A DNA stretch of 64,000 nt from Otatea glauca (taxonomy: Eukaryota; Streptophyta; Magnoliopsida; Poales; Poaceae), in assembly GCA_036346275.1 (NCBI GenBank), contig CM070719.1:20377185-20441184 (forward strand). Reading direction: 5' to 3'. Positions 36,407 to 48,321 of this stretch are shown here, in pieces; within the stretch, counting starts at the first letter, position 1, and the number at the start of each line of letters is the position of its first letter. The translations under genes and the position numbers were made by a program. Below the pieces are notes generated by a model that ran no database searches, was not told where the DNA came from, and saw only the letters and a program-made list of their open reading frames with translations.

Positions 36407-37206
36407 TGCTCAATGTGTGCAGAGCAATGTGAACGTGCAAGCAGTTCAATTCATGGTCGATCATTTAGGGTTCAAACTTCAAAGCTATGTAGTTCTCTGC
36501 TCAGTTTTGAATGCTTGGTGGCTTGGTGCCCTTGGTCACTCGTTTGTGTCCTGGGCTGTCCATATAGGAGTTATTGCTATTTCCTAGTTGCGATTCTTAG
36601 TATATGATATACTATTAACATACTTGAAAGTGATAAAGATATATGTAGAATAAACTGGCAATTTTTTTTATAGTGATGAGTGCCATTTTAACAGATGATT
36701 TGGCTGTGAATTGCCTGCATCAGTATTTTTTTTTCTCCTTGCCATTTGTTCTGCATGATGCAAATTACACTTCTACCATAGGATGTGAACTAATTTGGGT
36801 CGAATATTCCTGTGTTTTCTTTCTGTGATCCTGGGTAGAGCTATTCAGTTATACTTCAGATACTTCTTTAGTGTTTATTATGTGCTCTAATTTGTTGATG
36901 CACATGATGTTCTGCTGAATCTTCAGCAGATGATTTTCGTTTTCCTTTCTTGGCTGAATTCGGTTCCCCAAGGTAACTTTTTTGTGAAATGCTTCTTGCC
37001 TATTTATAATTATTTCTACTGTAACTGCGTATGATCATGAACATTTGTACTAATGTAGCACGTCTGAAATTTGCTTCCCTCTAGTACTGTGCTTTGTCTA
37101 GGGTGTTAATCTAAGTTCCAATTGGCCAATTCTACTGAAACAGCACAACAAACCTTGGGATCTTTTCTGTGAGACAGATCTAAATGGCTATGCTGTTCAA
37201 GATCCG
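36407..37206. other. 3' flank of the B3-like ORF, no gene seen
   Basis: AT-rich sequence without a convincing ORF. It would contain the 3' UTR of the B3-like gene; no unambiguous poly(A) signal could be assigned. Confidence 0.4.
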
Positions 37207-37611
37207 GTTGACGCAATTAAAAAATAATAATTGCAGCACACTTCTATTCCACATCGGTCTAAGGGATCCTATACGTGAGGAGGAGTGTTGAAGTATAAGC
37301 GAATTGTTCACCTTTCCTCATCAACTTAAGCTTTTAGGTGAACTGGCTGGTCGATGCAACTCAATATAGTATCAGAGCTAAGAGGTCTTGAGTTGAAGAC
37401 TCAGTTGGCGCAATTAAAAATAATAATTGTAGTCCACTTCTATTTTACGTTCTAGACCTAAGTGTTGAAGTATAAGTGAATTGCTCATCAGCTTAAACTT
37501 TTAGGAGGGAGCCTATATGTGAGGAGGAGTGTTGAAGTATAAGTGAATTACCTATATTTCCTCATCATCTTAAGTTTTTGGGTGAACTGGCTTGGTGCAT
37601 GCAACTTAATA
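37207..37611 (+). mobile_element. SMART-like TRIM retrotransposon, tandem and truncated
   Basis: Two full miniature LTRs begin TGTTGAAGTATAAG(C/T)GAATT at 37286-37366 and 37530-37611 and end with tgcaac(t/c)(t/c)aata. Directly after the first is tagtatcagagc (37367-37378), a primer binding site for tRNA-Met with one change. Directly before each full LTR is the purine run gtgaggaggag. A shortened third LTR copy starts at 37453. The internal phrase gcaattaaaaa(a)taataattg occurs both left of the first LTR (about 37216) and inside, so this is a head-to-tail array that has lost its outer left LTR. TRIMs have no coding capacity. Closeness to a gene fits the reported preference of the SMART family. 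Confidence 0.75.
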
Positions 37612-38340
37612 TATGCTACCAAAATGATCTGTAATTTGATTGAACATCGATTCTGAGCTCTGAGCGTTCCTGTTCTTAATGTTGGGTACTAACTGGGTAA
37701 CAGTTTTTGGTTAGCATAATTGGTTTTTAATTTTATTATAATTATTTGTTTAGAATATAAACTGTAATGGTTTACGATGACATGATCATTACCTTGTTGA
37801 TATGAACTGTTGTTTTACCTGTTCCCCATGTGTGCTAACTTCTTACAATATAATATGTTTCAAAACATTCCTGTTTCTGCCCAAGTTAATTTCACAATAC
37901 GCTTGCAATAGTTGGCAGATGACCCCAAAAAAAATTTCTGTTTTTCGACCATTCGTCAAAACTTTACATAGTGTTTAGTATACTGGCAACTCAAATTACT
38001 TTATTGTGAGGTAAAGAAAAGTTTCTGCAGTCTCTGCACCAAATGGAGAAAAGGCCGATGTTGTCATCCGTATGAGATGGAAATCTTCTGTACTAATATT
38101 TTTGACCTGAGGTGCTGTAGTTTCCATGTACAAAATGCAGTGCGAGAATATGCCTTCATAATCAGATGATCAGAAGTTCAGAACTGCATGCTTGAGGGAG
38201 GCATAGCCTCCTTCCTAGATATCAACCATTTCGAGCATCTTTCTTGCTACTGCTTTTGATTTGTCGTCACTGCCTTTTTTTAACGCTGTCGATTGATCAG
38301 CTGCTGTGTTAAGAAGGAATGGCGTCACTGTAAAGAATTT
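37612..38340. other. Intergenic stretch, nothing recognised
   Basis: AT-rich sequence without ORFs, repeats or recognisable transposon ends. Confidence 0.4.
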
Positions 38341-38957
38341 TCATTTCGGGTGCGTTTTGCAGAAGGAATTGTGAAGGGAAAATGCACAATTCCTGGATAC
38401 TACTATAATGATACTCCACAAATATATCCTTGACGCGTCAGCGCTGTATACACTTTTATACGTCCTGAACTTCGGAAAATGAATGTAAATCAAGGTAGAA
38501 GATGAAAGAGCTGAGAAGGGAGTAGGAGAAGCAACTTGTGAGGGGAAGGGAGATTTGTTTAGAGAGGCCTTTGATCTGGGCTGTATCAGTAACTTATTTG
38601 TTTCTACCATGTTGATGTCCTCCTGACCTTCCGATTTCAAATGCAGGCTGCTCGTCAGATACACAATCAGGTCTGGTTGGCTTGGATCCCTCGTGCTTCT
38701 TGTTTGTATAGCGCTTGCACAGCTTGGATTGTCGCTTGACTGAATTTGGGGTTCGCAAGCACAAGATCCGAGGATCTTGGCACTGTATAAATTGAGCAGA
38801 GCCATCACAATTAGCAGCAGCAGTAGTGCCCATTTTTCCTTGGGAAGCAGAGGCTGGAAGTCAAGAGTTGCTTTTGCAACTTCTGTTATTCCAGTTTGGT
38901 CTTCGTAATCACTGCCACGTTGGTCCCTGGACCCATTTGTCACTGTCAATGACATAA
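38341..38957 (-). CDS. Uncharacterised ORF with one hydrophobic segment
   Basis: The minus-strand frame is open from the ATG at 38957 to 38341 (205 codons; an upstream ATG at 39057 lies in LTR-derived sequence and is unlikely). It has an acidic start (GSDYEDQTGITEV), then one hydrophobic helix (WALLLLLIVMALLNLY) that could span a membrane. After it the composition becomes arbitrary, and a second minus frame (38594-38833) looks at least as protein-like, which suggests an intron, a frameshift or no gene at all. I do not recognise a family. No splice sites or promoter could be fixed. Confidence 0.2.
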
Positions 38958-38962
38958 ACAAA

Positions 38963-39451
38963 AGGTTTCTAGTAGAGTTTTCGAAAAGTTTTGTTATAAT
39001 CTTCTTAGTCGCACGTCGATTGGTACGTGTAGTGGCTAATAGTATAAGATTGATCATATCTTGTGGGCAAAGTATATAACCTTTACAGAGTGTAAATCTA
39101 TTCGAATAATCGTGTCTCCAGTTATGAACAATGATCGGGAATTTCAGTCAAGAGTTAGATTTTATAAAATAAGAATTGCAAAAGGGAAGCTGTGTGTCAC
39201 TCGAAATTTCGGAAATTGACCAAGGCTGTGTGCAAGTTTATTCTTGAGAAATACCTGAAAGTTATTTATTATTGTTACCTGTTTTAGTGTCATTTCAATC
39301 TATTTATTGTATTCAATTGAAAATGCTATTTTATTGCAAAATAACCATGATAGCTACTCGTTTGGAATAAACATTGCATATAGTTAAGTTAGACTTGCAT
39401 TTTGTACACAACTTATTAAGTGCTTTATGTACTCACTTTTGCCACAACAAT
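38963..39451 (+). mobile_element. Fragment of a Gypsy LTR (same family as 9806 and 45808)
   Basis: From gtttctagtagagttttcgaaaag on, the sequence parallels the reverse complement of 10200-10640 and the plus strand of 45120-45500 (gtgggcaaa..ataacctttacagagtgtaaatctatt, then ..gcacaacttattaagtgctttatgtactcac). It stops at 39451, where another LTR starts. Confidence 0.7.
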
Positions 39452-39670
39452 TGTAACACCCCGACACAACATGTGCCCTGAATGTCTCTTCATCATGACT
39501 TTACACTTATATTTAACCAACATCAATTAAAATTTCAGCAAGCATCTACTTTATCATTGGACAAAATACACCAACTCCAAGGTATAACGAGGAATGACAA
39601 TAAAAAAATGATAACAACAACAACACTATACTTGGACCCACGTGCCCAAAAATGCCAAAGACCTCGTGCT

Positions 39671-40935
39671 TAGTGGCGTATTCAATAGGTGGGCTCGATT
39701 GGGCTCGAGCCCACCCTCCGGTCGTTGGATCCTATATATCTTCTTTAGCAGCGACGCTTATTTTTTGACGTAGCAGCAGCGAATGCACACGCACTATACG
39801 TCTAGAGGAAGAAGAAACTTTGCTGGGTGATGAGCTACTTTTTAGTCCATGTGGCTTCGTCGGTCGTTACTTGTTGAACGTCTAATTTTGCAATTGTTAA
39901 TTTCACTTGCTGCCTGCAAAACTGGCTTGAACCCTCGATGCTTTAGAGACCATAGAGGAAGGGAGGTGACTCAACACCTCTCCTTTGCGAGGATATGGCA
40001 GCTAGGGTTCACAAAACTGATTTCAAAAGAATCGTTCGAATATCAAAAATATCGAGTCAAAAATCTCTTGAAAATCATCTGTTAAGAATTCAAAAATTTT
40101 GAAAAAATCGAAAACCAACCGGTTTTCACCAAAAACCGATCGATTTTGATCGAAAATCGACCAGGCAATTGGTGGGTGCTGACCACTTGGGTGTTGCCAC
40201 ACAATTTTGACCTAAAACCGGTCTATTTGATGGAAAACTGGTTGGTTTTAACCGAAAATCTACCGATTTTACGTCGCATAATTTTTTTCAAATTTTTTTT
40301 AATTAGACCGGTTTTTGTGATGGCAGCCCACAGAGTTAGAGGGGCGCTTGATGCACGTCGTCGGGAATCGATGATTGTGAGGGCACGGCGAGGAAGTCAA
40401 GTGAATGTCGGAGAGCTGGCGAGGGCACGGGTGTGTGACAATGGACAAACCACTGCGGCGACGGCGAGCAAATTGTGAAGGTGACGTAGTGTGAGTTGGC
40501 GAGTGTCTAACCGACTGAGTGGACCGACCATGACAACAATGTGAACCCCTCTTCTAATATATGATTTTTTAGATGTGCTTCAATGCTTTCCTTTTTAACA
40601 GCTGCACAAATATTAAAGCATGAATAAAGGGTAGTTGGTGATTAATTATCCTTTCGTTTGCTTCAAGATTTGTACAACTTGTATTGAGAAGGAAAGCATT
40701 GAAGCTAATATGTTGAAAGAAACAATAGCCGGTTTGTTTGATTGATTGGTGTCAACTTGTTTATAGATTTCCAAAAGTTTATCAAGCGAATATTGCACAA
40801 ATATTTCTCAAATAATGAACTACTAGTAGTAACACTCGAACCGATGAGAATACAACACAAGCTGTTTAACATGTTTATCTTAATCTAACCTAATTTTTAA
40901 GCCCACCCTCTATTTTTATCCTGGATTCGCCACTA
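39671..40935. mobile_element. Non-autonomous hAT-like element with 8-bp TSD
   Basis: The ends are TAGTGGCGTATTCA at 39671 and the inverse, TGGATTCGCCACTA, ending at 40935. The flanks are the perfect 8-bp duplication CTCGTGCT (39663-39670, 40936-40943), diagnostic of the hAT superfamily. The termini continue with a matching gtgggct/agcccacc stretch. No transposase ORF was found; the ORFs inside are short and repetitive. It contains a second, smaller element at 40003-40319. Confidence 0.85.
40003..40319. mobile_element. Small hAT-like element nested in the 39671 element
   Basis: The left end TAGGGTTCACAAAACTG matches the CAGGGTTCACA terminal repeat of the element at 58301. The 8-bp TSD ATGGCAGC is perfect (39995-40002, 40320-40327). 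The right end stops at ..GGTTTTTGTG, so the last seven bases expected of the inverted repeat (AACCCTG) are missing. The inside is made of aaccgg(t)tttt and cgaaaatcga repeats. Confidence 0.7.
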
Positions 40936-43000
40936 CTCGTGCTTGGTAGCGCTCAGAATACATGCATCTGGAAACAAATCTTACCTTATAGTTACCTTTG
41001 TCGAGGCCACCAAACGAAGCGTATTCACAAGATATAATAACATGCCACAAACATACTTATCCAAATAGATTAAACCCTTACAAGTTTGCTCATACTAAAT
41101 TATTCCAAGATTAAGTATGTCTTTTATTCAAGAGCTATGCATGTTCGGAATGCTAAATAATATCATGAGGGTGAAGTAGTAACATGTGTCATAACCGTGC
41201 TACTCCACTTCCCGAAATGTCGGCTTCAAAGTACCTAAAACATTGAACAAATAAGCGTGAATCCAAGGCTTAGCAAAGTACATCATATAACCATATAAAT
41301 ATAGGAAAATAACTATTAAGTAAACTTCATCATGTCGTATTAACCATACATAAAAGATAGCTCATCAATTAAATCACATATTTATCTTCATTCATACAAT
41401 GCACCTTGCTTTATGCTCATATACACCTTTCATAGCTTATACCGTATAGCTGAGTGTACACCCGTCGATGTCACACTCTTATTCCCTTCCGTCCCGTGGA
41501 GGTCTTTTCGTGCCCATCACAAGTGGGTCACAAAGGCCCACACGGGTCATCTCTTCCATTATGAATGCACATATGCAAATGACATGAGTTAAACCATGTT
41601 CCATTCTCTCCATCATTAACATATTCAACACATATCATGAGCAAAAACAATGGCAATAATTGATACCATTCATGTAGGATAGCAAGATGTTAATTATCAA
41701 TCTAAACATTATTTCATAACAACTGATCACAATTACACATTGTACTTACCTCTTTACCCACGAGGAATGTAGTGGCGTGAGGTTGAGGCCACTCCCGAAG
41801 TCACACCTCCTGCAATAAACATATTTATCCATCTCAAAATCATGCACTAGAAGTACAAACATCTACCATAATGATAACGCACATATGCACAACCCGTCTT
41901 TAACCTTCTTACTCACCGGGCAGCTCACCCCTTTGCTGTCCCGACGGTCGGAAGGCCATAACTCTGTGCCAAAGAGCCCAAACATTGAAAATCATATACT
42001 TCATGGAAACTACAAATGATTATCCATCTTTTTTAATTAATTTATCTAATCTCTCGATTTCAGCCCAGAAAATCAATATGTCGCTACACAGGACAGCAGA
42101 CTTCACAATTTCGTAACTATTTTTATATAACTCCAAAAATAGCAAAACATGATATTTATGAAATATACAGAAAATTATCTAGCTTTCTCTAGTTGTGGAG
42201 ATAATTTAATCCGACCACTAAATAGCCCTAATCTGCAAAATACCGCGACTAATTCAAGCAGCTATCAGATTCTGGACAGAAAGATTCAATGGGTCATAAC
42301 TTTTAAACTATTGAACCAAATTTTACGTTCTTATACTCTAATGAAACTTTAGACAAATATCTACATTTTGTGCAACTACCAAACCCTCTGAAAATGGCCA
42401 GAGATACACCAAATGTCGACCTGAACGTTGAATCCCGAACAGCCCGAATTCTAAACTGACCCCAAAACAACCTAATCACAGTACTAACAGAGGAAAACTA
42501 CCATGGCACCATCCAAATAAAGAACCAATACCACCAAAATCAACCTAAAGTTATACCTTCAACCGAAGAATCGTTGGATCAACGACTTCGGTGATTCCCT
42601 CCCCTCGGATCGTGTGTTCTTCGCCCCTACGCACCACCCGAATTGCTGCCCAAGATCCTCCAAACCCACTCCACCTCTAGGGCAGCAATGCAATGACTCG
42701 AGATGGGTAGGGGTGGCTCATAGGGGAAGGAAAGGGGCTGCGCAATGGAAGGCAGGGCTGTTGCAAGGGGAGGCAGAGCTGTTGCAAGGGGAGGCGCATG
42801 GGCTGCTGCAGGGAGGAAGAGCAGGGGTGGTTGGGGGAAACCAAGGGGCTGGGTGATTGCTGGAAGAAAGAGGGCAGGGGAGGCGCAAGGGGGAGGTGAC
42901 TGCTAGAAGAAAGAGGGCAGTCTACACCTACACTGTAGGAGGAGTATCGGGAGGAGGTTAATTTCTAGGATGCGAACTTTGTCAGTTGCTGATGCCTAGG

Positions 43001-44230
43001 GGAGCAGCTCCGTGCGATGAAGTTGACGCAACCTAGGGCTAGGCACCATGGCCCAAAGCATCACAACAGTCAGTGTAAAGCGCAGCCATGTTGCGCTACG
43101 AGGGCGAGGCACGGCCGGTGGTTCACAACCAGGGAGGCCGGCAGCTGCTGGGTGCTGAAAACCATGCGTGGAGCCAGCAGCGCCAGGGCAGTGAGCAAGG
43201 CGGTCGTGGCAGCGAGCAGCAGTCACTGTATAGAGCTATTGGCATGACAATGCCTAGGCCAGCAGCGTGGCCAGTGAGAGGGGAAGTCGAGGCCAACGCA
43301 AGGGAAGGAGCAGAGGCTAGCCGGTTTGGATGGAGAGAGAGGAGGAAGGAAGAAGAAGAAGCAGCCAGATGAGTGCGTGGCCAGCAACGAAAAGGAGGAG
43401 AGAGAAGAAAAGGAAGATGGAAAAGAAAAGGGAAGAAAGAAAAGAAGAAAGAATGGGGAGAAGTGGCAATGGGGACCGGAGATGTTGGAGCTCTCGATAA
43501 TGGCAGCGGTAGTGGTGGGCTCAGCTTGGTCGACTGCCAGGAGGCAGTGGGCAGTGGCAGCACGGTGCTGCTATGGCAGCTCAATGGTGGCTTAGCTCGC
43601 TACCACAACAGAAGGGAGAGCTGCCATGGTAGCATGCGGTAACTCGTAGCGCTTCCATGACAACAGCTCGGTAGGAACAGTGGCGTAGCTCGGTGCAGCA
43701 TGGCATGGCTGGCAAGCAGCGTGGCAGCTGGAATGACGCAATGCCAGGGCGACCGTGGTGGTGTAGAGGAAGAAGGGAGCAGCAAGACCCATGGGTGATT
43801 GGTGCAGCAGAGGCAGCAGCAGCCAAGGCTGGTGCGGCGAGCGGCGAGGCACCTTGGTGCTGGTGCGGCACAAGCCCAAGGCACAGGACGACGATGGAAT
43901 GGGAGCATGGCGAGGTGTGGCACGGTGCAGCGGCGGCTAGCGCAGTGCGTGGAGGCACAGGGCAGCGCAGTCGCAGCAGGGTGTTGACACATGCGGCATA
44001 GTGGCGAGCTGAGGCAACATCCATAGCACGGCTACACGCAGTGGTGGCATTGCCACGACGACCTATAGAAGGTCACAGCGGCGAGGATCCTGTGGCCTAG
44101 CTAGGGCGCAAAGGCATGGACAATGGCGGTGAGGCCGTGGTAGCCCAGTGCAGCAATGATGGTCAGGATGGAGACGTGTAGATGTCGAAGTGCTTGGATT
44201 GTCCAAGGACGAATCATTGAAGCAAGAGCA
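43001..44230. other. GC-rich LTR-derived stretch
   Basis: Strongly GC-rich, with runs of gcagca, ggcagc and aagaaga type repeats. Long ORFs occur on both strands in several frames at once, a sign of composition and not of coding. It is probably the promoter-proximal part of the LTR that ends at 45808, possibly joined to the minus-strand LTR on its left. Confidence 0.45.
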
Positions 44231-45808
44231 AGGTCCAGAGTAGGAACAAAAGCTTTTACAAGGCAAGTTGTGCTTTGATTATGTTGAACCCAGTTTTACA
44301 AAATTGCTATGTTGATTTAAATTATTGCATGTTATTTTATGTGTAGAATTTATTTCAAATTAGTTTGGGATCTAGTTATTGAACCCAATTGAATTATACC
44401 TACCTTGTCATTGTATGCCATGATTATTTATCACCCTAAGATGGTTCATTATTAGTTGGTTACTAATAGATACCAATATGGATTGGTTAGACCGTGCTTA
44501 GTTTGCTTAGTCATGCCACGTATGACACATGTCTATTGAAATATTGAAATCAATCTTGACTAATGGAATATGGAACATGTTTATGAAAGGTGTGAAGGGT
44601 GTTGTCACACAATGATGTTGAGTTTGTAGTGACATGTGTCACAAAACGATGTTGATTTGTTGATGGCACGTGGTGCATGATAAACAACTAGGGTGGTAAA
44701 TGATTTAGATTGAGGCAAGTGACAAGGGGCAGGTTGCCAAGGTGGGTCAGTGCGACGATTGGGTTGTGGAATTCTTGCCTCAGCCAGTTTAAGGACTTAA
44801 CCTTGCAAGCCTTTGAACTGAGTCAAACATGCAACCACGTGTCTGGTATGGTACGGACCTAACTAAGTTGGAGTACTGATGTCTTGACATGTGATACCTC
44901 AGGCGGATAATCACATAGAAGTGTGGTTACATGTAAGTGTGGTTATAGTGGAGGATATCGTGTACTTCGGTCTCACATCAATCCAACGGTATGTCGGTCC
45001 TATACTTCACCTCTGTTGAGGGAAGGGATAGTGTATGGCTTACCGGGAGGATCAGTGTTAGGATAAAGGTTTCTGAAAGGAAGTGTGTTAATTGCATGGC
45101 AACAAGAGACAATCATGTTGTGTGGGTAAAATGCATAATCTCTACAGAGTGTAAATCTATTAGGATAGTCGTGTCCGCAGTTATGGATAATGCTCGGGAA
45201 TTATAGTCAAGTGTTAGATTTTGGAAAATGAAACTTGGAATGGAAGACAATGTGTTATGGAAAGTTAGAATATGATTTAGGGCTACGAGCCAGTTTACTT
45301 TTGAGAAAATACCTAAAGTTATTATTACTGTTATTTGTTTACTGTTATTTTAATCTATTTATTGTATTCATTTGTAAATGTTGTTTTACTACAAAACAAC
45401 CATATCAACCATTCCATTGGAATAAGCCTTACGTATAGTTATGTTATAATTGCATTCTGTGCACAACTTGTTGAGTGCTTTAAGTACTCACCCTTGCCAA
45501 TAACAAAATCATCAGTTGAGGAAGAGTCTACACCAGCTTTGGAGGAGTACCATGAAGAGGCGAACGTCTAGGGTGCAAGTCTTGTCAATTGCCTGTGGTA
45601 TACTGAGTGGTTTATCTATGTTTTCATTCATGTAAGGTCGGCCATAAGGTTAGTCAACAGGTTTATATTTAATATATGAAATCTTTTATTATGTTTCTGC
45701 TGTATATGATTGTGATATTCATCTATGTTGAGCCTATGTACACTAGCGGGATCCTGGACTAGTGCGGTATACACAAAGGGTCCAAATTTGCATATTCGGG
45801 TCCTAACA
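44231..45808 (+). mobile_element. Gypsy LTR, 3' part, plus orientation
   Basis: It parallels the reverse complement of 9806-11460, in order: gcaagttgtg..attatgttgaacccagtttta, gtgagtgcttt-type phrases, gaggaagagtctacaccagctttggagg, and the end tgcatattcgggtcctaaca at 45808, corresponding to TGTCGGGATCCGAATATGCA at 9806. The two copies therefore lie in opposite orientation 33 kb apart. The ORFs in it are not conserved between copies. Confidence 0.7.
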
Positions 45809-46560
45809 TTATTCTAGAAGGTAAATTTGGTGGAAATTGTACCGCATATTTAATCAGTGGTTACGTGCCATTTAAGAAACGCATGTGTGATTAAATTTGA
45901 CATTTTAAATGATAGGTAGGTGGGTCTTATGTGATGAATATATGAGTTCTCGGTGGTTGGTAATTAATTGGACCGGAGCGTCATTACTAGAATATTAAAC
46001 TTACACCACTATATAAGGTCTATACCTTTATTGTGGATTGCCAAATGTGTGATTATGGATCAACCAGGGTGGTATTGATAATATTAAATTGGTGGATATT
46101 ATGTAGTAAGACGCACATGTCAAATTGATCTAGTGAACATTATGGATTATGTAGAAAGAACATGTCTCTTATAATGGTTGTCCTAGGAGTGGTAAGTTGG
46201 ATTTCACCACCTTCTCATATGCATCATCCTCACAATCATCATTCTCATATGCATGACCTTTTACATAATGCTTGTATGTATGTTGTTTGTACCGAAGAAT
46301 AGTAACTTTGGATTTGTTTGCTTGTATGTATGTTGACGTTGAAGTGTACGTGCGAATCGTGGAACTATGTGAGAGGTTCGGGACTAGGTGACGTAATTGG
46401 TATTCTGATCAACCAAAGCGAGACTAATTGTTCAGCAAGCAAGGTAAGCACCCTCTTTTGATCATGTTGATCCCACTATTTTACTGAGTTTATGTTGTTT
46501 TATCAAATGATATATGCATGCGTGTATGTTTATATAAAACTTGCTATGTTGCGGGTACTG
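45809..46560 (+). mobile_element. Fragment of the Gypsy LTR family seen at 26031-29771
   Basis: 46130-46556 runs closely parallel to 27830-28265 (aaagaacatgtctcttataatgg, accgaagaatagtaact, gtgcatgcgtgtatgtt). The match stops exactly where the CACTA element begins at 46561, so this LTR was the insertion target. Confidence 0.7.
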
Positions 46561-47159
46561 CACTACTACAGGACTGTACATCACAATCGGTTGTTTTTTC
46601 GTCATCACAGTCGGTTTTGGTGGTGATACAAATTCATTAGACAGTGATGAGGAGGTGCTATCACAGTCGGTTTTCTCCCGATGGTGATAAACTGTCATCA
46701 CAATCGGTTCTGAGCTAGAACCGATTGTGATGTGGGTGGTGGTGTTTGTTTTTTACATCCTTCTAAAAACAACACAGATTACACATAGTATGAATATCAC
46801 ATTCACAATATATATAGAAGACAAACACTTTACATCACATATCACACATTAGTTCACAATATAGAACAAAAAAATACTTAACAGTATGTACACATATCAA
46901 ATTCACATGATATAATATTGCTTAAATATATGGACTAGTGGGAGCCTATCGGATCTCTAAACCTACCGTCCTCCGCTAGAACATCTATCCAGTACCACTG
47001 GCGTATATGGTCTCGTAATTTGTTGAAATCTTTGTGTTTGTAAGCTCTTGAGGGGATATCGATCTTCTATAAAATAGAAATGAGTGCACTAATTTAATTA
47101 AGTCTTAAAATTTGTATGTAAAAGGCAGAGTGTATTATGCATTTACATATACCTTAGGG

Positions 47160-48321
47160 AAAAGGTGTGCGTCGTCGACCACGATCAGCGTGTGATGCAT
47201 GACGTAGAAGCCACACAGGTCGTCGCACCCCTGTTGATGACACTGTGAACAAACAAAATCAAATTAAGAGACGAAGAATAGATGTTAGAAAAAATTAATC
47301 ATATGCTAGGCACTTGTACCTTGAAGTGCTTCTACTCTAGCTGGTAGCTTCGTTTGTCATCATGTCGCCCTCCTTCAGCAACATAATGCAAGAAAGCCCT
47401 ACATACATTGGAGAGATGCCATTGAGGCAAAAAAAATGAACATAATTAAATTCAGAAAGTGTTAGGTTAGAGGAATGTACTTACTTCTACAAAACAGGCT
47501 TGATCGCATAGGCCATCGGCCTCTTCACGATCGAGTTAAAAGTGTAGACTTTGTTTTCACTTGAAGCGACCACGAGTAGAACCCAATGGTTGCTTATTAA
47601 ATGGTATGGAGTGCAAGAAAATAAATTCATATACGGTTCAAGTGCGTACAAGTAACTGAGGAGTAAAGTAGTACTTACTCCTCGTTGTATGGGAATAGAA
47701 TGAAGTCCTTTTTCGACTCAACCTACAATGCCTGCTTGATGTAGTTCGCAATGAACAAACTGGGTGTTGACCCGTCATAGCTCGCTGGCTCATTATCCTG
47801 CAACTCATGTCAATTGTTAAAAAATATAATACAAAATCGTATAAAGTCATAGGCTCATGTTGTATGGTGTGATACAGCCACCAGGATCGTACAGTAGAAA
47901 CATCAATGGCTTTTAGGCTGTAAAAATGGAACAGATCCTCAAAACTCACTGGGAATGTCCCATGCTCGTGGCGGTGGAAATGTCCCCCTCGATACCTCAA
48001 ATTGAAATCGACATGACGCTCGGTCTCATTCGCCTTGTCAATGTACCATCCATGGAGCAAGCGAGCGCACTTGCCTAGAGCATTCAATTTGTTGCTAGGG
48101 ACAAGGGGCTTTCCATGTACGTACCCCTTATAATCTCTAGGGGGCTCTGTGGCCTCTGCCAACTTTGCTTTCTGGTTAGAAGGAGTCTCTGGGGTTGGGA
48201 CAAGGGGCTTTCCTTGAATTTGAGGGGGCGTTGTGTCCTTTGTCAACTTTGCATTCTTGACAGAAGGAGTCTCCAAGGTCTCTTGTGGTTCTTTGGCTAT
48301 CGTTCTAGTCCTTTTGTGCAC
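47160..48321 (-). pseudogene. Ulp1-like cysteine protease (C48) gene carried by the CACTA element
   Basis: The minus-strand first exon (48321 down to about 47870) has a basic start and VSFEDLFHFYSLKAIDVSTV, the segment before the protease core in plant transposon Ulp1 proteins. The core is spread over short exons: SLFIANYIKQAL (near 47740), HWVLLVVASSENKVYTFNS with the catalytic His (near 47540-47600), and QQGCDDLCGFYVMHH with the catalytic Cys in D-L-C-G (near 47190-47240). In-frame TAG codons follow IKQAL and SYQLE, so this copy is probably inactive. Such genes are common passengers of CACTA and Mutator elements; a cellular SUMO-protease role is not implied. Confidence 0.65.

Larger units (their letters stand above)
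39452..43000 (-). mobile_element. Gypsy-type LTR, minus orientation (right limit uncertain)
   Basis: It starts TGTAACACCCCGACACAACA at 39452, a usual reverse-complement end of long grass Gypsy LTRs. It shows the 'ctcaccgggcagctcacccct' and 'ggccataactctgtgcc' style, and becomes GC-rich near 42600, where the transcription start would lie. It hosts the hAT element 39671-40935. No TSD partner of acaat (39447-39451) was found, so the right end is approximate and probably truncated by the next LTR. Confidence 0.5.

Noticed and set aside
34647..36464. Minus-strand ORFs (up to 279 codons) opposite the B3-like ORF
   Set aside because: Codon-phase shadows of the plus-strand ORF; the plus strand has the B3-like motifs and the longest frame.
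43017..44024. Many overlapping ORFs of 60-150 codons on both strands
   Set aside because: They arise from GC-rich, repeat-like LTR sequence; several frames are open at the same place and none shows a domain or conserved motif.
47160..48321. Host SUMO-protease gene
   Set aside because: It lies within CACTA ends with in-frame stops; transposon-carried Ulp1-like genes explain it better.
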